In this document: one piece after another, positions 17,153 through 28,950 of the stretch | Numbering within the stretch: the first letter of the stretch is position 1 | How the letters are laid out: the number at the start of each line of letters is the position of its first letter | DNA from: Herbidospora yilanensis | Lineage (GTDB): Bacteria > Actinomycetota > Actinomycetes > Streptosporangiales > Streptosporangiaceae | DNA length: 64,000 bases | Direction: 5' to 3' | Assembly (NCBI RefSeq): GCF_001570565.1 | Contig: NZ_BBXE01000023.1 | Coordinates: 62,001-126,000, forward strand | Position numbers and translations under genes: made by a program | The notes under the pieces: generated by a model | The model's input: only the letters and a program-made list of their open reading frames with translations | The model's database searches: none | Told to the model about the DNA's origin: nothing

Positions 17153-17644
17153 GTGCTGAAGGCATCTTTCGTCACCCTCGCCGTCCTCGCCGGCACCCTC
17201 GTCACGGCGGCCCCCGCCGCCATGGCCGTCTCCGCCGGTACGTGCAAATCCGCGGAGAAGGCCGCGGCCTCGGTCACCCCGGCCACGTCGAAGGCCGTCG
17301 CCCCCGTCCGCTTCCAGATGGAGACGATCGACCAGCGGAAGTTCGTCATCGAGCTGACCGACCAGGCGAGGATCGACCACGCCCGGAGGATCCTCAGGGG
17401 CGAGGAGAAGAACCGCGTCCACGTCCACGGCCGCATCATGAAGCGCCCGGCCGCCTACAACCCGGGCTGGAGCTTCCACCTCGACCCGACGACGATCGGC
17501 TTCTTCGAGGTCGCCATCGAGGTCTGCGACGCCACCACCCAGTACGTCGAGGACCACCTCGACGAGGTCTGCGGCGCGTTCCTGCCCGGCTGCCACTGGT
17601 GCCCGTGGACCTCCAGGCTCGTCTCCGAGGTCACCACGTCCTAG
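17153..17644 (+). CDS. Exported BP74-related protein
   Basis: 163 residues from GTG 17153, which has TGGAG seven bases upstream and opens a good Sec signal (KASFVTLAVLAGTLVTAAPAAMA). The mature part resembles the N-terminal domain of BP74-related proteins: RFQMETIDQRKFVIELTD, IMKRPAAYNPGWSFHLDP, ATTQYVEDHLDEVCGAFLPG, then CPWTSRLV. In Dictyostelium BP74 is a calcium-dependent membrane-associated protein; the bacterial role is unknown. Several cysteines suggest disulfides outside the cell. The stop TAG lies in the left CTAG of MITE copy 2. Confidence 0.65.
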   Translation: MLKASFVTLAVLAGTLVTAAPAAMAVSAGTCKSAEKAAASVTPATSKAVAPVRFQMETIDQRKFVIELTDQARIDHARRILRGEEKNRVHVHGRIMKRPAAYNPGWSFHLDPTTIGFFEVAIEVCDATTQYVEDHLDEVCGAFLPGCHWCPWTSRLVSEVTTS

Positions 17645-17730
17645 TGCGGTGACCGGAGAGGTTCACCGGGTTTGAGCTTGATCGTCACGAGCCAACAGCG
17701 GCTTTCACGACACGGCAAAGGTTTGCGGCA
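17645..17730. mobile_element. MITE copy 2 with perfect CTAG target duplication
   Basis: An 86-base element is bounded on both sides by CTAG (17641-17644 and 17731-17734). It starts TGCGGTGACC and ends GTTTGCGGCA, so only the outermost bases are inverted. The sequence is largely the same as copy 1 with small indels. A four-base CTAG duplication is the habit of IS701-family transposases, which may mobilise it. Both flanking CTAGs are used as stop codons of the two neighbouring convergent genes. Confidence 0.78.
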
Positions 17731-19419
17731 CTAGCGGATCACCCACTGGCCGGGCAGCACCAGCGGCCCGGCGGCCGGCAGGCCCAGTTCGGCGGCGAAC
17801 GCCGCCAGCGGCCCCCACGCCTCCAGGCGGACACGCGCCATGGCGGCCGTCTTGTCTTCGCTCGACTCGGCCGGCAGCAGCCGCTCCAGCGGGTTGATCT
17901 TCGGGTAGGACCGCACCGGCGCGTCGGCCGCGAGGCCGGCCCGCTTGCGCGCCTCGGCCAGCGCGTCTTCGACCCCGCCGAGCTCGTCGACCAGCCCGTT
18001 GTCGCGGGCGTCGGCGCCGGTCCAGACGCGGCCCCTGGCCAGTGACTCGGCCTTCTCGCGGTCCATGCCGCGGCCCTGCGCGACCTTGTCGACGAAGTCG
18101 TCGTAGACGCGGTCGAGCCAGGTGTTGATACGCGCCCACTGGGTGTCGGAGAACGGCCGGGTGGCGGAGAACATGCCCGCGTTGGCGCCCTCGGCGACGA
18201 TCTCGGTCGAGATGCCGAGCCGGCCGAGCAGCCCGCCGAGCACCGCCTTGCCGCCGAACACGCCGATCGAGCCGGTGAGGGTGCCGGGCTGGGCGTAGAT
18301 GACGTCGGCGGCCATCGAGACGAAGTAGCCGCCCGAGGCGGCGACGTCGCCCATCGACACGATGACCGGCTTGCCCGCCCGCTTGGCCAGGATCACCTCG
18401 CGCCAGATCGAGTCGGAGGCGGTGTAGGAGCCGCCGGGGCTGTCGACCCGGAACACGATCGCCCGCACCTTGTCGTCGCGGCGGGCCGCGCGGATCGCCG
18501 CGCTGACGGTGTCGGAGCCCATCGCGCTGCCGCCGCCCAGGGGGGACCGGCCGCTGCGGCCCAGCCGGATCGCGCCGTGGCCGTGGACCAGCGCGACGAC
18601 CTGCTCACCCGGGTGGGGCATCTTGGGCAGGGCGGTCTTCGCGTAGCGGGCGACGTACAGGAGGACGGACTCTTCCGGCACGTGGTCGGCGTAGACCTCG
18701 TCGCGGTATTTCAGGCCGTCGACCAGGCCGGCCGCGACGGCCTCCTGGCCGTAGAACGGGCCCTGGTCGATGAGTTCGCGCACCCGCTTGGGTTCGAGGC
18801 CGCGGCCCTCGGCGATGCCGGCCACGAGCTGCTCGGTCAGCGACTCGGCCAGCCGCCCGGTCATCTCCTTGTGGGCGTCGGTCATGTGGTCTTGGGTGAA
18901 CATGTTCGCGGCGGTCTTGTATTGGTGCCGCTGGCCCACCTGGTAGTCGATGTCGAGCTTGCCGAGCGCGCCCTTGAGGAAACGCTGCTCGATCGCCACG
19001 CCGGTCAGGCCGACGTCGCCCGACGGCTGGAGGTAGACCTTCTCGAAGGCGCTGGCCAGGTAGTAGGGGACGGTGCCGTTGGCCACCTCGCCGTAGCTGT
19101 CGGCCCAGGCCACGGTGAGCTTTCCGGCGGCGCGGAAGTGGACGACCGCGTTGCGGATCTCCTGGACCATGGCGAGCCCGAGGGGATGGCCGCCGACCTT
19201 GACGATCAGGCCCTTCACCCGGGGGTCGCGGCGGGCCCGCCGCAGGCCGCCGATGACGTCGCTCAGCCGGGCCCGGCGCATCGACAACAAGGCCGACACG
19301 GGGTCGGCGGGCGGAACGTCGGTCAGACCCTCGGTCAGGTCGAGTTCCAGCATCAGCGGGGAGGTCCGGCGCTGCCGCATCTTGCCGACGGCCTCGATGA
19401 TCGTCTTGGTCGCGTCCAT
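17731..19419 (-). CDS. sppA: Signal peptide peptidase SppA (protease IV), long type
   Basis: 562 residues, the double-domain (67K) form. The catalytic dyad is S362 in DVAASGGYF and K168 in QYKTAANMF, as in protease IV. The pattern TLTGSIGVFGG follows the serine. No clear N-terminal membrane helix is seen, unlike the E. coli enzyme, as is common in actinomycetes. It degrades cleaved signal peptides or membrane-bound fragments. The stop codon is the CTA of the right CTAG of MITE copy 2. Before the insertion this stop overlapped that of the convergent gene. Confidence 0.9.
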   Translation of the reverse strand: MDATKTIIEAVGKMRQRRTSPLMLELDLTEGLTDVPPADPVSALLSMRRARLSDVIGGLRRARRDPRVKGLIVKVGGHPLGLAMVQEIRNAVVHFRAAGKLTVAWADSYGEVANGTVPYYLASAFEKVYLQPSGDVGLTGVAIEQRFLKGALGKLDIDYQVGQRHQYKTAANMFTQDHMTDAHKEMTGRLAESLTEQLVAGIAEGRGLEPKRVRELIDQGPFYGQEAVAAGLVDGLKYRDEVYADHVPEESVLLYVARYAKTALPKMPHPGEQVVALVHGHGAIRLGRSGRSPLGGGSAMGSDTVSAAIRAARRDDKVRAIVFRVDSPGGSYTASDSIWREVILAKRAGKPVIVSMGDVAASGGYFVSMAADVIYAQPGTLTGSIGVFGGKAVLGGLLGRLGISTEIVAEGANAGMFSATRPFSDTQWARINTWLDRVYDDFVDKVAQGRGMDREKAESLARGRVWTGADARDNGLVDELGGVEDALAEARKRAGLAADAPVRSYPKINPLERLLPAESSEDKTAAMARVRLEAWGPLAAFAAELGLPAAGPLVLPGQWVIR

Positions 19420-19436
19420 GAAGCAACACTAAGCGA

Positions 19437-19467
19437 AACGGCCCCGCGCACAGGGCGCGGAGCCGTT
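19437..19467 (-). terminator. Terminator after the chitinase
   Basis: A hairpin with arms AACGGC-CCCGCGC and GCGCGG-GCCGTT around a five-base loop lies 20 bases beyond the chitinase stop on the minus strand. Confidence 0.65.
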
Positions 19468-19487
19468 CAGCCGTCAGAGGACGGGCA

Positions 19488-21086
<1,599 letters not shown>

Positions 21087-21110
21087 GGAACGCTCCCGGG
21101 GGGTAATTCT

Positions 21111-21125
21111 TAGGAAAGTTTCCTA
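21111..21125. promoter_or_regulatory. Palindrome upstream of the chitinase
   Basis: TAGGAAAGTTTCCTA is a perfect 7-1-7 inverted repeat located 25 bases before the chitinase start, near where transcription should begin. It is a candidate operator for substrate control; the site differs from the DasR consensus. Confidence 0.55.
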
Positions 21126-21212
21126 TTAATAGCCCGAGATTAGGACCATGGTCTGACGCCGGTCAACTAACCCGTAAGGGGGTTAATCTGCGCTTAAGGT
21201 TCCCATAAGAAA

Positions 21213-21230
21213 GGGCCCCCGGAGGGGCCC
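21213..21230 (-). terminator. Intrinsic terminator of the GlgE-pathway operon
   Basis: GGGCCCC and GGGGCCC form a perfect seven-base stem with a four-base loop just past the glgB stop. On the minus strand it is followed by TTTCTTAT. Confidence 0.75.
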
Positions 21231-21233
21231 CTG

Positions 21234-23378
21234 TCAAGCTTCCTTGCGCAACCAGATGGTGCCGAGCGGAGGCACCCGCAGCCTGACCGAATAGGGCAGC
21301 CCGTGGTGCTCCACCTCGGCCGCCTCCACGCCGCCCAGGTTCCCGACGCCGCTGCCGGCGTACTCGTAGGCGTCGGTGTTCAGCACCTCGGTCCAGGTGC
21401 CGCCCTCGGGCAGGCCCAGGCGGTAGTCCTCGTGAGGGCCGCCGGAGAAGTTCGTCACGCACGCCAGCGCCGAGCCGTCGGTGCCGTAGCGGACGAACGA
21501 GAACACGTTGCCGGAGAAGTCGTCGGCGTCGATCCAGCGGAACCCATCGGGGCTGTCGTCCTGGGTGTAGAGCGCCGGGGTCTCCTTGTAGACGCCGTTC
21601 AGGTCGCGCACGAGCTTCCGCACACCCTGGTGGAAGTCGAAGTCGAGCACCCACCAGTCGAGCCCCTTGGACTCCGACCACTCGCCGCCCTGGCCGAACT
21701 CCCCGCCCATGAACAGCAACTGCTTGCCCGGGTGGGCCCACATGAAGGCGTAGAGGGCACGCAGGTTGGCGAAGCGCTGCCACTCGTCGCCGGGCATCTT
21801 GCCCAGCAGCGAGCCCTTCAGGTGGACGACCTCGTCGTGCGACAGCGGCAGCACGAAGTTCTCGGAGTAGGCGTACATCAGCGAGAACGTGAGCTGGTGG
21901 TGGTGGTACTGGCGGAAGATCGGCTCGTGGGCGAGGTAGGCCAGGGTGTCGTGCATCCAGCCCATGTTCCACTTGAAGCCGAAGCCCAGACCGCCCAGGT
22001 GGACCGGCCGGGAGACGCCCGGCCAGGCCGTCGACTCCTCGGCGATCGTGACGATGCCGGGGGCCTCGCGGTAGGCGACCGCGTTCATCTCCTTGAGGAA
22101 CTCGATCGCGTCGAGGTTCTCGCGGCCGCCGAACTGGTTGGGCGTCCACTCGCCGTCGCGGCGGGAGTAGTCGAGGTAGAGCATCGAGGCCACCGCGTCG
22201 ACCCGCAGGCCGTCGACGTGGAACTCGCGCAACCAGTAGACCGCGTTGGCCACCAGGAAGTTCTTCACCTCGCGGCGGCCGAAGTCGAACACGTAGGTGC
22301 CCCAGTCGGGGTGTTCGCCGCGGTGGGGGTCGGCGTGCTCGTACAGGGGGGTGCCGTCGAAGCGCGCCAGGGCCCACTCGTCCATCGGGAAGTGGGCGGG
22401 CACCCAGTCGACGATGACGCCGATGCCCGCCTGGTGCAGCGCGTCGACCAGGGCGCGGAACTCGTCGGGCGAGCCGAACCGGGAGGTCGGCGCGTAGTAG
22501 GAGGTCACCTGGTAACCCCACGATCCGCCGAACGGGTGCTCGGCGACCGGCATGAACTCGACGTGGGTGAACCCCATCTCCGTCACGTACGCCGTCAACT
22601 GGTCGGCCAGTTCGAGGTAGGACAACCCCGGGCGCCAGGAGCCCAGGTGCACCTCGTAGGTCGACATCGGCTCCTTGATCGCGTCGCGGGTCGCGCGGGA
22701 GGCCATCCACTCCTCGTCGTTCCAGGTGTAGGACGACTCGTCGACGACCGAGGCGGTCAGCGGCGGCACCTCGGTGCGCCGCGCCATCGGGTCGGCCTTG
22801 CCGCGCCACACCCCGTCGACGCCGAGGATCTCGAACTTGTAGCGGGTGCCGGCCCCCACGCCGGGGATGAACAACTCCCACACCCCGGCCGACCCCAGCG
22901 ACCGCATCGGGTGGCCGCCGCCGTTCCAGTGGTTGAAGTCGCCGATCACCCGTACGCCCAGCGCGTTGGGCGCCCAGACCGCGAACGCGGTGCCCTGTTC
23001 GTCCTCGTGGGTCAGCACCCGCGCGCCGAGCACCTCCCACAGGCGCTCGTGGCGGCCCTCGCCGATCAGGTGCAGGTCGACCTCGCCCAGCGTCGGCCAG
23101 TGACGGTAGGGGTCGCCGGCCTCGATCGGGTCGCCGCCCTCGTACTTCACCCGCAGCCGGTAGGCGGGGACCTTGTCCAGGCCCGGCAGGAGGACTTCGA
23201 AGACGCCGAACTCGACGTGCGCCAGGGCGTGCGCCTCCCCGTCGACCAGCGCCTCGACCGTCTCCGCGAACGGCCGCAGCACCCGGATGACCACACCCTC
23301 GCCCGTCATGTGGGCACCCAGGATCGAGTGGGGGTCGTGATGGGCGCCGCCGGCGAGACGGTCCAAGTCGTTCCTCAT
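21234..23378 (-). CDS. glgB: 1,4-alpha-glucan branching enzyme
   Basis: 714 residues. Two N-terminal beta-sandwich modules (about 15-100 and CBM48 about 110-205), the GH13 barrel with [13 protein letters not shown] (nucleophile Asp), the acid Glu in IAEESTAWP, and [10 protein letters not shown], then a C-terminal beta domain. It cuts alpha-1,4 chains and rejoins them as alpha-1,6 branches. It is the last gene of the glgE-treS-mak-glgB operon and gives branching to the glucan that GlgE builds. The start is the ATG of [10 protein letters not shown], 12 bases past the mak stop. Confidence 0.95.
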   Translation of the reverse strand: MRNDLDRLAGGAHHDPHSILGAHMTGEGVVIRVLRPFAETVEALVDGEAHALAHVEFGVFEVLLPGLDKVPAYRLRVKYEGGDPIEAGDPYRHWPTLGEVDLHLIGEGRHERLWEVLGARVLTHEDEQGTAFAVWAPNALGVRVIGDFNHWNGGGHPMRSLGSAGVWELFIPGVGAGTRYKFEILGVDGVWRGKADPMARRTEVPPLTASVVDESSYTWNDEEWMASRATRDAIKEPMSTYEVHLGSWRPGLSYLELADQLTAYVTEMGFTHVEFMPVAEHPFGGSWGYQVTSYYAPTSRFGSPDEFRALVDALHQAGIGVIVDWVPAHFPMDEWALARFDGTPLYEHADPHRGEHPDWGTYVFDFGRREVKNFLVANAVYWLREFHVDGLRVDAVASMLYLDYSRRDGEWTPNQFGGRENLDAIEFLKEMNAVAYREAPGIVTIAEESTAWPGVSRPVHLGGLGFGFKWNMGWMHDTLAYLAHEPIFRQYHHHQLTFSLMYAYSENFVLPLSHDEVVHLKGSLLGKMPGDEWQRFANLRALYAFMWAHPGKQLLFMGGEFGQGGEWSESKGLDWWVLDFDFHQGVRKLVRDLNGVYKETPALYTQDDSPDGFRWIDADDFSGNVFSFVRYGTDGSALACVTNFSGGPHEDYRLGLPEGGTWTEVLNTDAYEYAGSGVGNLGGVEAAEVEHHGLPYSVRLRVPPLGTIWLRKEA

Positions 23379-23390
23379 CTATGCCAACTC

Positions 23391-24740
23391 TCAGTGTTTC
23401 GTGGTGAACGCCGCCAGAGGGATCGGCAGCCAGGACGGCCGGTTGCGCGCCTCGTAGACCACCTCGTAGACGGCCTTGGCGAGTTCCAGCGCGCGCATCA
23501 TCACGACGTCGGCGGGGCGCAGGTCGCCGCCCGACCTCGTGTACCCGGACAGGAAGGCGGCCCGGTTGCGCACCGCCCACTCCTCGGCCCGGTCTTCCAG
23601 CGTCTCCGCGTCGGGGTGGTCGGCCAGCAGGTGGCGGGCGGCGTACTCGAAGGAGCGCAGCATGCCCGCGACGTCCCGCAATGGCGAGTGGAGCGCGCGG
23701 CGCTCGGCCAGCGGCTGCCCCGGTTCACCCTCGAAGTCGAGCACGATCCAGTCGTCGTAGGTCCGCATGACCTGGCCGAGGTGGTAGTCGCCGTGCACCC
23801 GCTGCACCAGGACCGGTTCGTCGATCGAGGCCAGCAGGTCGTAGGCCTCCCGGGCCACGTCGGCGTGGTCGGCCAGCGCCGGGATCTCCTCGACCGCCCG
23901 TTCGAGCTGGGCGAGGAACCCCTCGGCCATCGCGTGGATCTCGTCGGGGTCGAGGGAGTCGTGCCCGAAGGCCTCCCGCATCTCGCGGTGGACCTCGGCG
24001 GTGGCGACCCCGAGCCGCTCGGCCTCGGCCGCGAAGTCGCCCCCGGCGTCGCCGGCGGACACCTCGCGCGGGGTGGCGTAGAGATCGCGCACGCTGGTCA
24101 GCGCCATCGCCCAGCCCTCGCTCGCGCCCCCGAGGAACGCCTGCATGATCGCCAGGGTGGTCGCCACGCCGTCGATCGTCCCCTCGACCCAGCCGAAGGG
24201 CCGGGCCACGTGGTGGGACCCCTCGTCGGACAGCGCCCGGACGATCTCCAGCTCGGGGTTGATGCCCGGGATGACCACGCGGAACATCTTCAGGATGTAC
24301 TGGTCGCCGAAGACGATCGAGGTGTTCGACTGTTCGGCGGTCATCACCAGGCTGCGCTGGGAGGTGTCGATCTCCGCCCCGGGCACCCGGTGGAAACTGA
24401 GCGGGCCGACGGTCGCGTCGCCGGCGATGCCGTGCAGCAACCGGCCCATGAGCTCGGCGTCGTGGGCGGCGTCGTACACGTCGCGTTCGCGGCCGTCCCA
24501 CTCGCAGCGGCCGACGAAGACGTGCCGCAGCCTGCTGCTCAGCCCGTCGCGCAGCCCCAGCAGGAGCTGGTACCGGGTCGTGCGGTCACCCTGGACCACC
24601 TTGACGATCATGTGGACCAGGGCGGGGTCGCCGTCCACGAGCGGGACGGTGGACTCGATCGACAGACCGTCGATCGGCCGCCCCTTACCGGCGAACCATC
24701 GTTGATCGGCGATCCATCCGGTAAGGAGCTCGACAAGCAC
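23391..24740 (-). CDS. mak: Maltokinase
   Basis: 449 residues with an N-terminal cap (QRWFAGKGR) and a kinase-like fold. The catalytic loop reads VHGDYHLGQVM and the metal-binding motif is LDFEGEPGQPL, as in Pep2/Mak. It phosphorylates maltose with ATP to maltose 1-phosphate, the donor for GlgE. GTG 24740 lies three bases beyond the treS stop, so the genes are tightly coupled; in some actinomycetes treS and mak are fused, here they are separate. Confidence 0.93.
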   Translation of the reverse strand: MLVELLTGWIADQRWFAGKGRPIDGLSIESTVPLVDGDPALVHMIVKVVQGDRTTRYQLLLGLRDGLSSRLRHVFVGRCEWDGRERDVYDAAHDAELMGRLLHGIAGDATVGPLSFHRVPGAEIDTSQRSLVMTAEQSNTSIVFGDQYILKMFRVVIPGINPELEIVRALSDEGSHHVARPFGWVEGTIDGVATTLAIMQAFLGGASEGWAMALTSVRDLYATPREVSAGDAGGDFAAEAERLGVATAEVHREMREAFGHDSLDPDEIHAMAEGFLAQLERAVEEIPALADHADVAREAYDLLASIDEPVLVQRVHGDYHLGQVMRTYDDWIVLDFEGEPGQPLAERRALHSPLRDVAGMLRSFEYAARHLLADHPDAETLEDRAEEWAVRNRAAFLSGYTRSGGDLRPADVVMMRALELAKAVYEVVYEARNRPSWLPIPLAAFTTKH

Positions 24741-24743
24741 TTT

Positions 24744-26477
<1,734 letters not shown>

Positions 26478-26510
26478 CTGTGGACTCCCCGGTTGTGCAG
26501 GCTGCGATTT

Positions 26511-28601
26511 CTATGGGCGGTGCGCTGACCCGTGACGCAGCGTGAAGATGTGTGCGGGATTGACATGCGGATCGAGGCGCACGTAGTTGGCCTGCCGCCA
26601 GCGGTACGACTCGCCCGACAGCTCGTCGTCGACGACGAACTCGGCATGCCAGTCGAGACCCAGGGCCGGCATGTCCAGATAGACGGTGCCCTCGTGGGTG
26701 TTGTGTGGATCAAGATTGACGACCGTCAGCACGACGTCGCCTATGGCGTGCCTTCGTGTGGCCGTGTCGTAGGCGCCCGGCAGCCGCTTTGAGAAGCAGA
26801 TCACGGCCGGCTGGTCGACGCTGTGAAACCGTAGATTACGCAATTCCTGGAGGGCCGGGTGGGCTCTTCTGAACAAATTCAGTTGCGTGATGAACGGCGC
26901 CAGGCTGCGGCCCTCACGTTCGGCCGCCTGCCAGTCGCGGGGCCGGAACTGGTACTTCTCGCTGTCGAGGTACTCCTCGCTGCCGGGGCGTACCGGGACG
27001 TTCTCGCCCAGTTCGTAACCCGCGTAGACGCCCCAGGTCGGCGACATCATCGCCGCCAGCACCGCCCGGATCTCGAAGGCGGGCAGCCCGCCGTGCTGCA
27101 GGTACTCGTGGAGGATGTCGGGCGTGTTGACGAACAGGTTCGGCCGCATGAAGTGGGCCGTCTCGTGCGAGAGCTCGGTCAGGTACTCCTCGAGCTCCGG
27201 CTTGCTGTTGCGCCACGTGTAGTAGGTGTACGACTGGTGGAACCCGATCCGCCCCAGCGTCCGCATCATGGCCGGCCGGGTGAAGGCCTCGGCCAGGAAC
27301 AGCACGTCGGGGTCGGTGTTGCGGATGTCGCGCAGCAGCCGCTCCCAGAACGCCACCGGCTTGGTGTGGGGGTTGTCGACCCGGAAGATCCGCACCCCGT
27401 GGTCCATCCAGTGGCGCACCACCCGCAGGACCTCGCGGTAGATGCCCTCGGGGTCCTTGTCGAAGTTCAGGGGATAGATGTCCTGGTACTTCTTCGGCGG
27501 GTTCTCCGCGTACGCGATGCTCCCGTCGGCCCTGATGTTGAACCACTCGGGGTGCTCCTTGACCCACGGGTGGTCGGGCGAGCACTGCAGCGCCAGGTCG
27601 AGCGCGATCTCCATGCCGAGCTCGCGCGTGCGCGCCACGAAGGAGTCGAAGTCGTCGATCGTGCCCAGGTCGGGGTGGATCGCGTCGTGCCCGCCCTCGT
27701 CGGCGCCGATCGCCCACGGGCTGCCGGGGTCGTAGGGCTCGGGCGTGAGCGTGTTGTTCGGGCCCTTCCGGTACGCCGTCCCGATCGGATGGATCGGCGG
27801 CAGGTAGACCACGTCGAAGCCCATCTGGGCGACCGCCGGGAGACGCTTCTCGGCGGTCTTGAACGTGCCCGACTTGGGGGCGACGCCCGCTTCGACGATC
27901 GCGCCCTCGGAGCGCGGGAAGAACTCGTACCAGGAACCGAACAACGCCCGCCTGCGGTCGACCATGACCTTGTAGCGGACCGTCCGGGTGACCAGCTCGC
28001 GCAGCGGATGAGCGGCGATCAGGGCCTGCGTCTCGGGCAGTTGCGCGGCGGCGAACCGGGCCCGGGGGTCGACGTCGTCGTCGCGCAGCCGGGCCGCCAT
28101 CGCCTGCAACGCGGCCCGGTGGCCGCACACGGGGTCTTTGGGCCGGGCCTTCGACGTCGTCTTGGTCGTCTTACGCGCCTTGAGCGGGACGTCCGGGCAG
28201 TCGGCGGCGCGGACCGCCTTGGCGGCGCGGTCGAACAGCCGCGCGCCCTCCTCGCACATCAGATCGGAGTCGAGCCCTCGCGGGATCTTGATGCCGGCGT
28301 CGTGGAGCCAGGTCGCGATCGGGTCGCTCCAGGCCTCGACACGGTAGGACCACAATCCCTCCGCGGGCAGCGTGACGTCGACGCCCCACCGGTCGGTGCC
28401 GGGCGCGAGCTCCCGCATGGGTCTCAGGCGGCCGGGCACGCCGTCGGGGTCGAAGAGCACGACCCCGGCGGCCACCGCGTCGTGTCCCTCACGGAACACG
28501 ACGGCGGTGATCTCGAAGGATTCCCCGGCGGCGGCCTTCGCGGGTCGCTTCCCGCAGTCGACGACGGGATGGATGTCCTGGATTGGGATTCTTCCGATCA
28601 T
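26511..28601 (-). CDS. glgE: Alpha-1,4-glucan:maltose-1-phosphate maltosyltransferase
   Basis: 696 residues, GH13 subfamily 3. An N-terminal Ig-like module starts RIPIQDIHPVVDCG. The barrel has DVVYLPPIHPIG, the nucleophile Asp in VRIFRVDNPHTK and the acid Glu in FLAEAFTRP, then a C-terminal beta domain. GlgE adds maltosyl units from maltose 1-phosphate to growing alpha-1,4-glucan. It heads the operon glgE-treS-mak-glgB, a complete trehalose-to-branched-glucan route. A Lys/Thr-rich insert (about 140-153) near the N-terminal module is unremarkable. The promoter must lie in the 349 bases shared with glgP. Confidence 0.95.
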   Translation of the reverse strand: MIGRIPIQDIHPVVDCGKRPAKAAAGESFEITAVVFREGHDAVAAGVVLFDPDGVPGRLRPMRELAPGTDRWGVDVTLPAEGLWSYRVEAWSDPIATWLHDAGIKIPRGLDSDLMCEEGARLFDRAAKAVRAADCPDVPLKARKTTKTTSKARPKDPVCGHRAALQAMAARLRDDDVDPRARFAAAQLPETQALIAAHPLRELVTRTVRYKVMVDRRRALFGSWYEFFPRSEGAIVEAGVAPKSGTFKTAEKRLPAVAQMGFDVVYLPPIHPIGTAYRKGPNNTLTPEPYDPGSPWAIGADEGGHDAIHPDLGTIDDFDSFVARTRELGMEIALDLALQCSPDHPWVKEHPEWFNIRADGSIAYAENPPKKYQDIYPLNFDKDPEGIYREVLRVVRHWMDHGVRIFRVDNPHTKPVAFWERLLRDIRNTDPDVLFLAEAFTRPAMMRTLGRIGFHQSYTYYTWRNSKPELEEYLTELSHETAHFMRPNLFVNTPDILHEYLQHGGLPAFEIRAVLAAMMSPTWGVYAGYELGENVPVRPGSEEYLDSEKYQFRPRDWQAAEREGRSLAPFITQLNLFRRAHPALQELRNLRFHSVDQPAVICFSKRLPGAYDTATRRHAIGDVVLTVVNLDPHNTHEGTVYLDMPALGLDWHAEFVVDDELSGESYRWRQANYVRLDPHVNPAHIFTLRHGSAHRP

Positions 28602-28950
28602 CGTTTCTCAACGTAGCGACGGCACGCCCGGTACCGCCGGAGTCCACGGGGCAATTGTCGATCTTTGCTCTGTCTTGAGGCAGCACGAATCACAGCCCGC
28701 TGACCGGACCACTCGCTCGTACTGGAGTTGCCCTAATGCTCCCCCTTTACCCGCCAGAATGAAAGTCAGTCCGACGGGTCAAACCCGCGTGTCATCCACG
28801 GGTCCCCAGAGGTTCGTGCGACGTACACGTACTCACCGTCACCCCGGCCGTTCGGTGAGGTTTGAGCAGGTATGCCAATGGTGAGTTCGCACTGTGTGGC
28901 GCGAAGTTCCGGCCACATCCACCCCCTCCGATCGCCTAGGGTCTGGCCAC
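28602..28950. other. Divergent regulatory region between glgE and glgP
   Basis: 349 bases without a gene. A TAGGGT hexamer at 28937-28942 is a likely -10 box for glgP. No clear palindromic operator was recognised, and the glgE promoter could not be placed. Confidence 0.45.
28937..28942 (+). promoter_or_regulatory. Probable -10 box of glgP (leaderless type)
   Basis: TAGGGT ends eight bases before the GTG start of glgP, and no Shine-Dalgarno lies between them. Transcription would begin at or next to the start codon. Confidence 0.5.

Noticed and set aside
21145-21160. DasR operator before the chitinase
   Set aside because: GGACCATGGTCTG is partly symmetric but has the half-sites in the reverse order compared with the DasR consensus.
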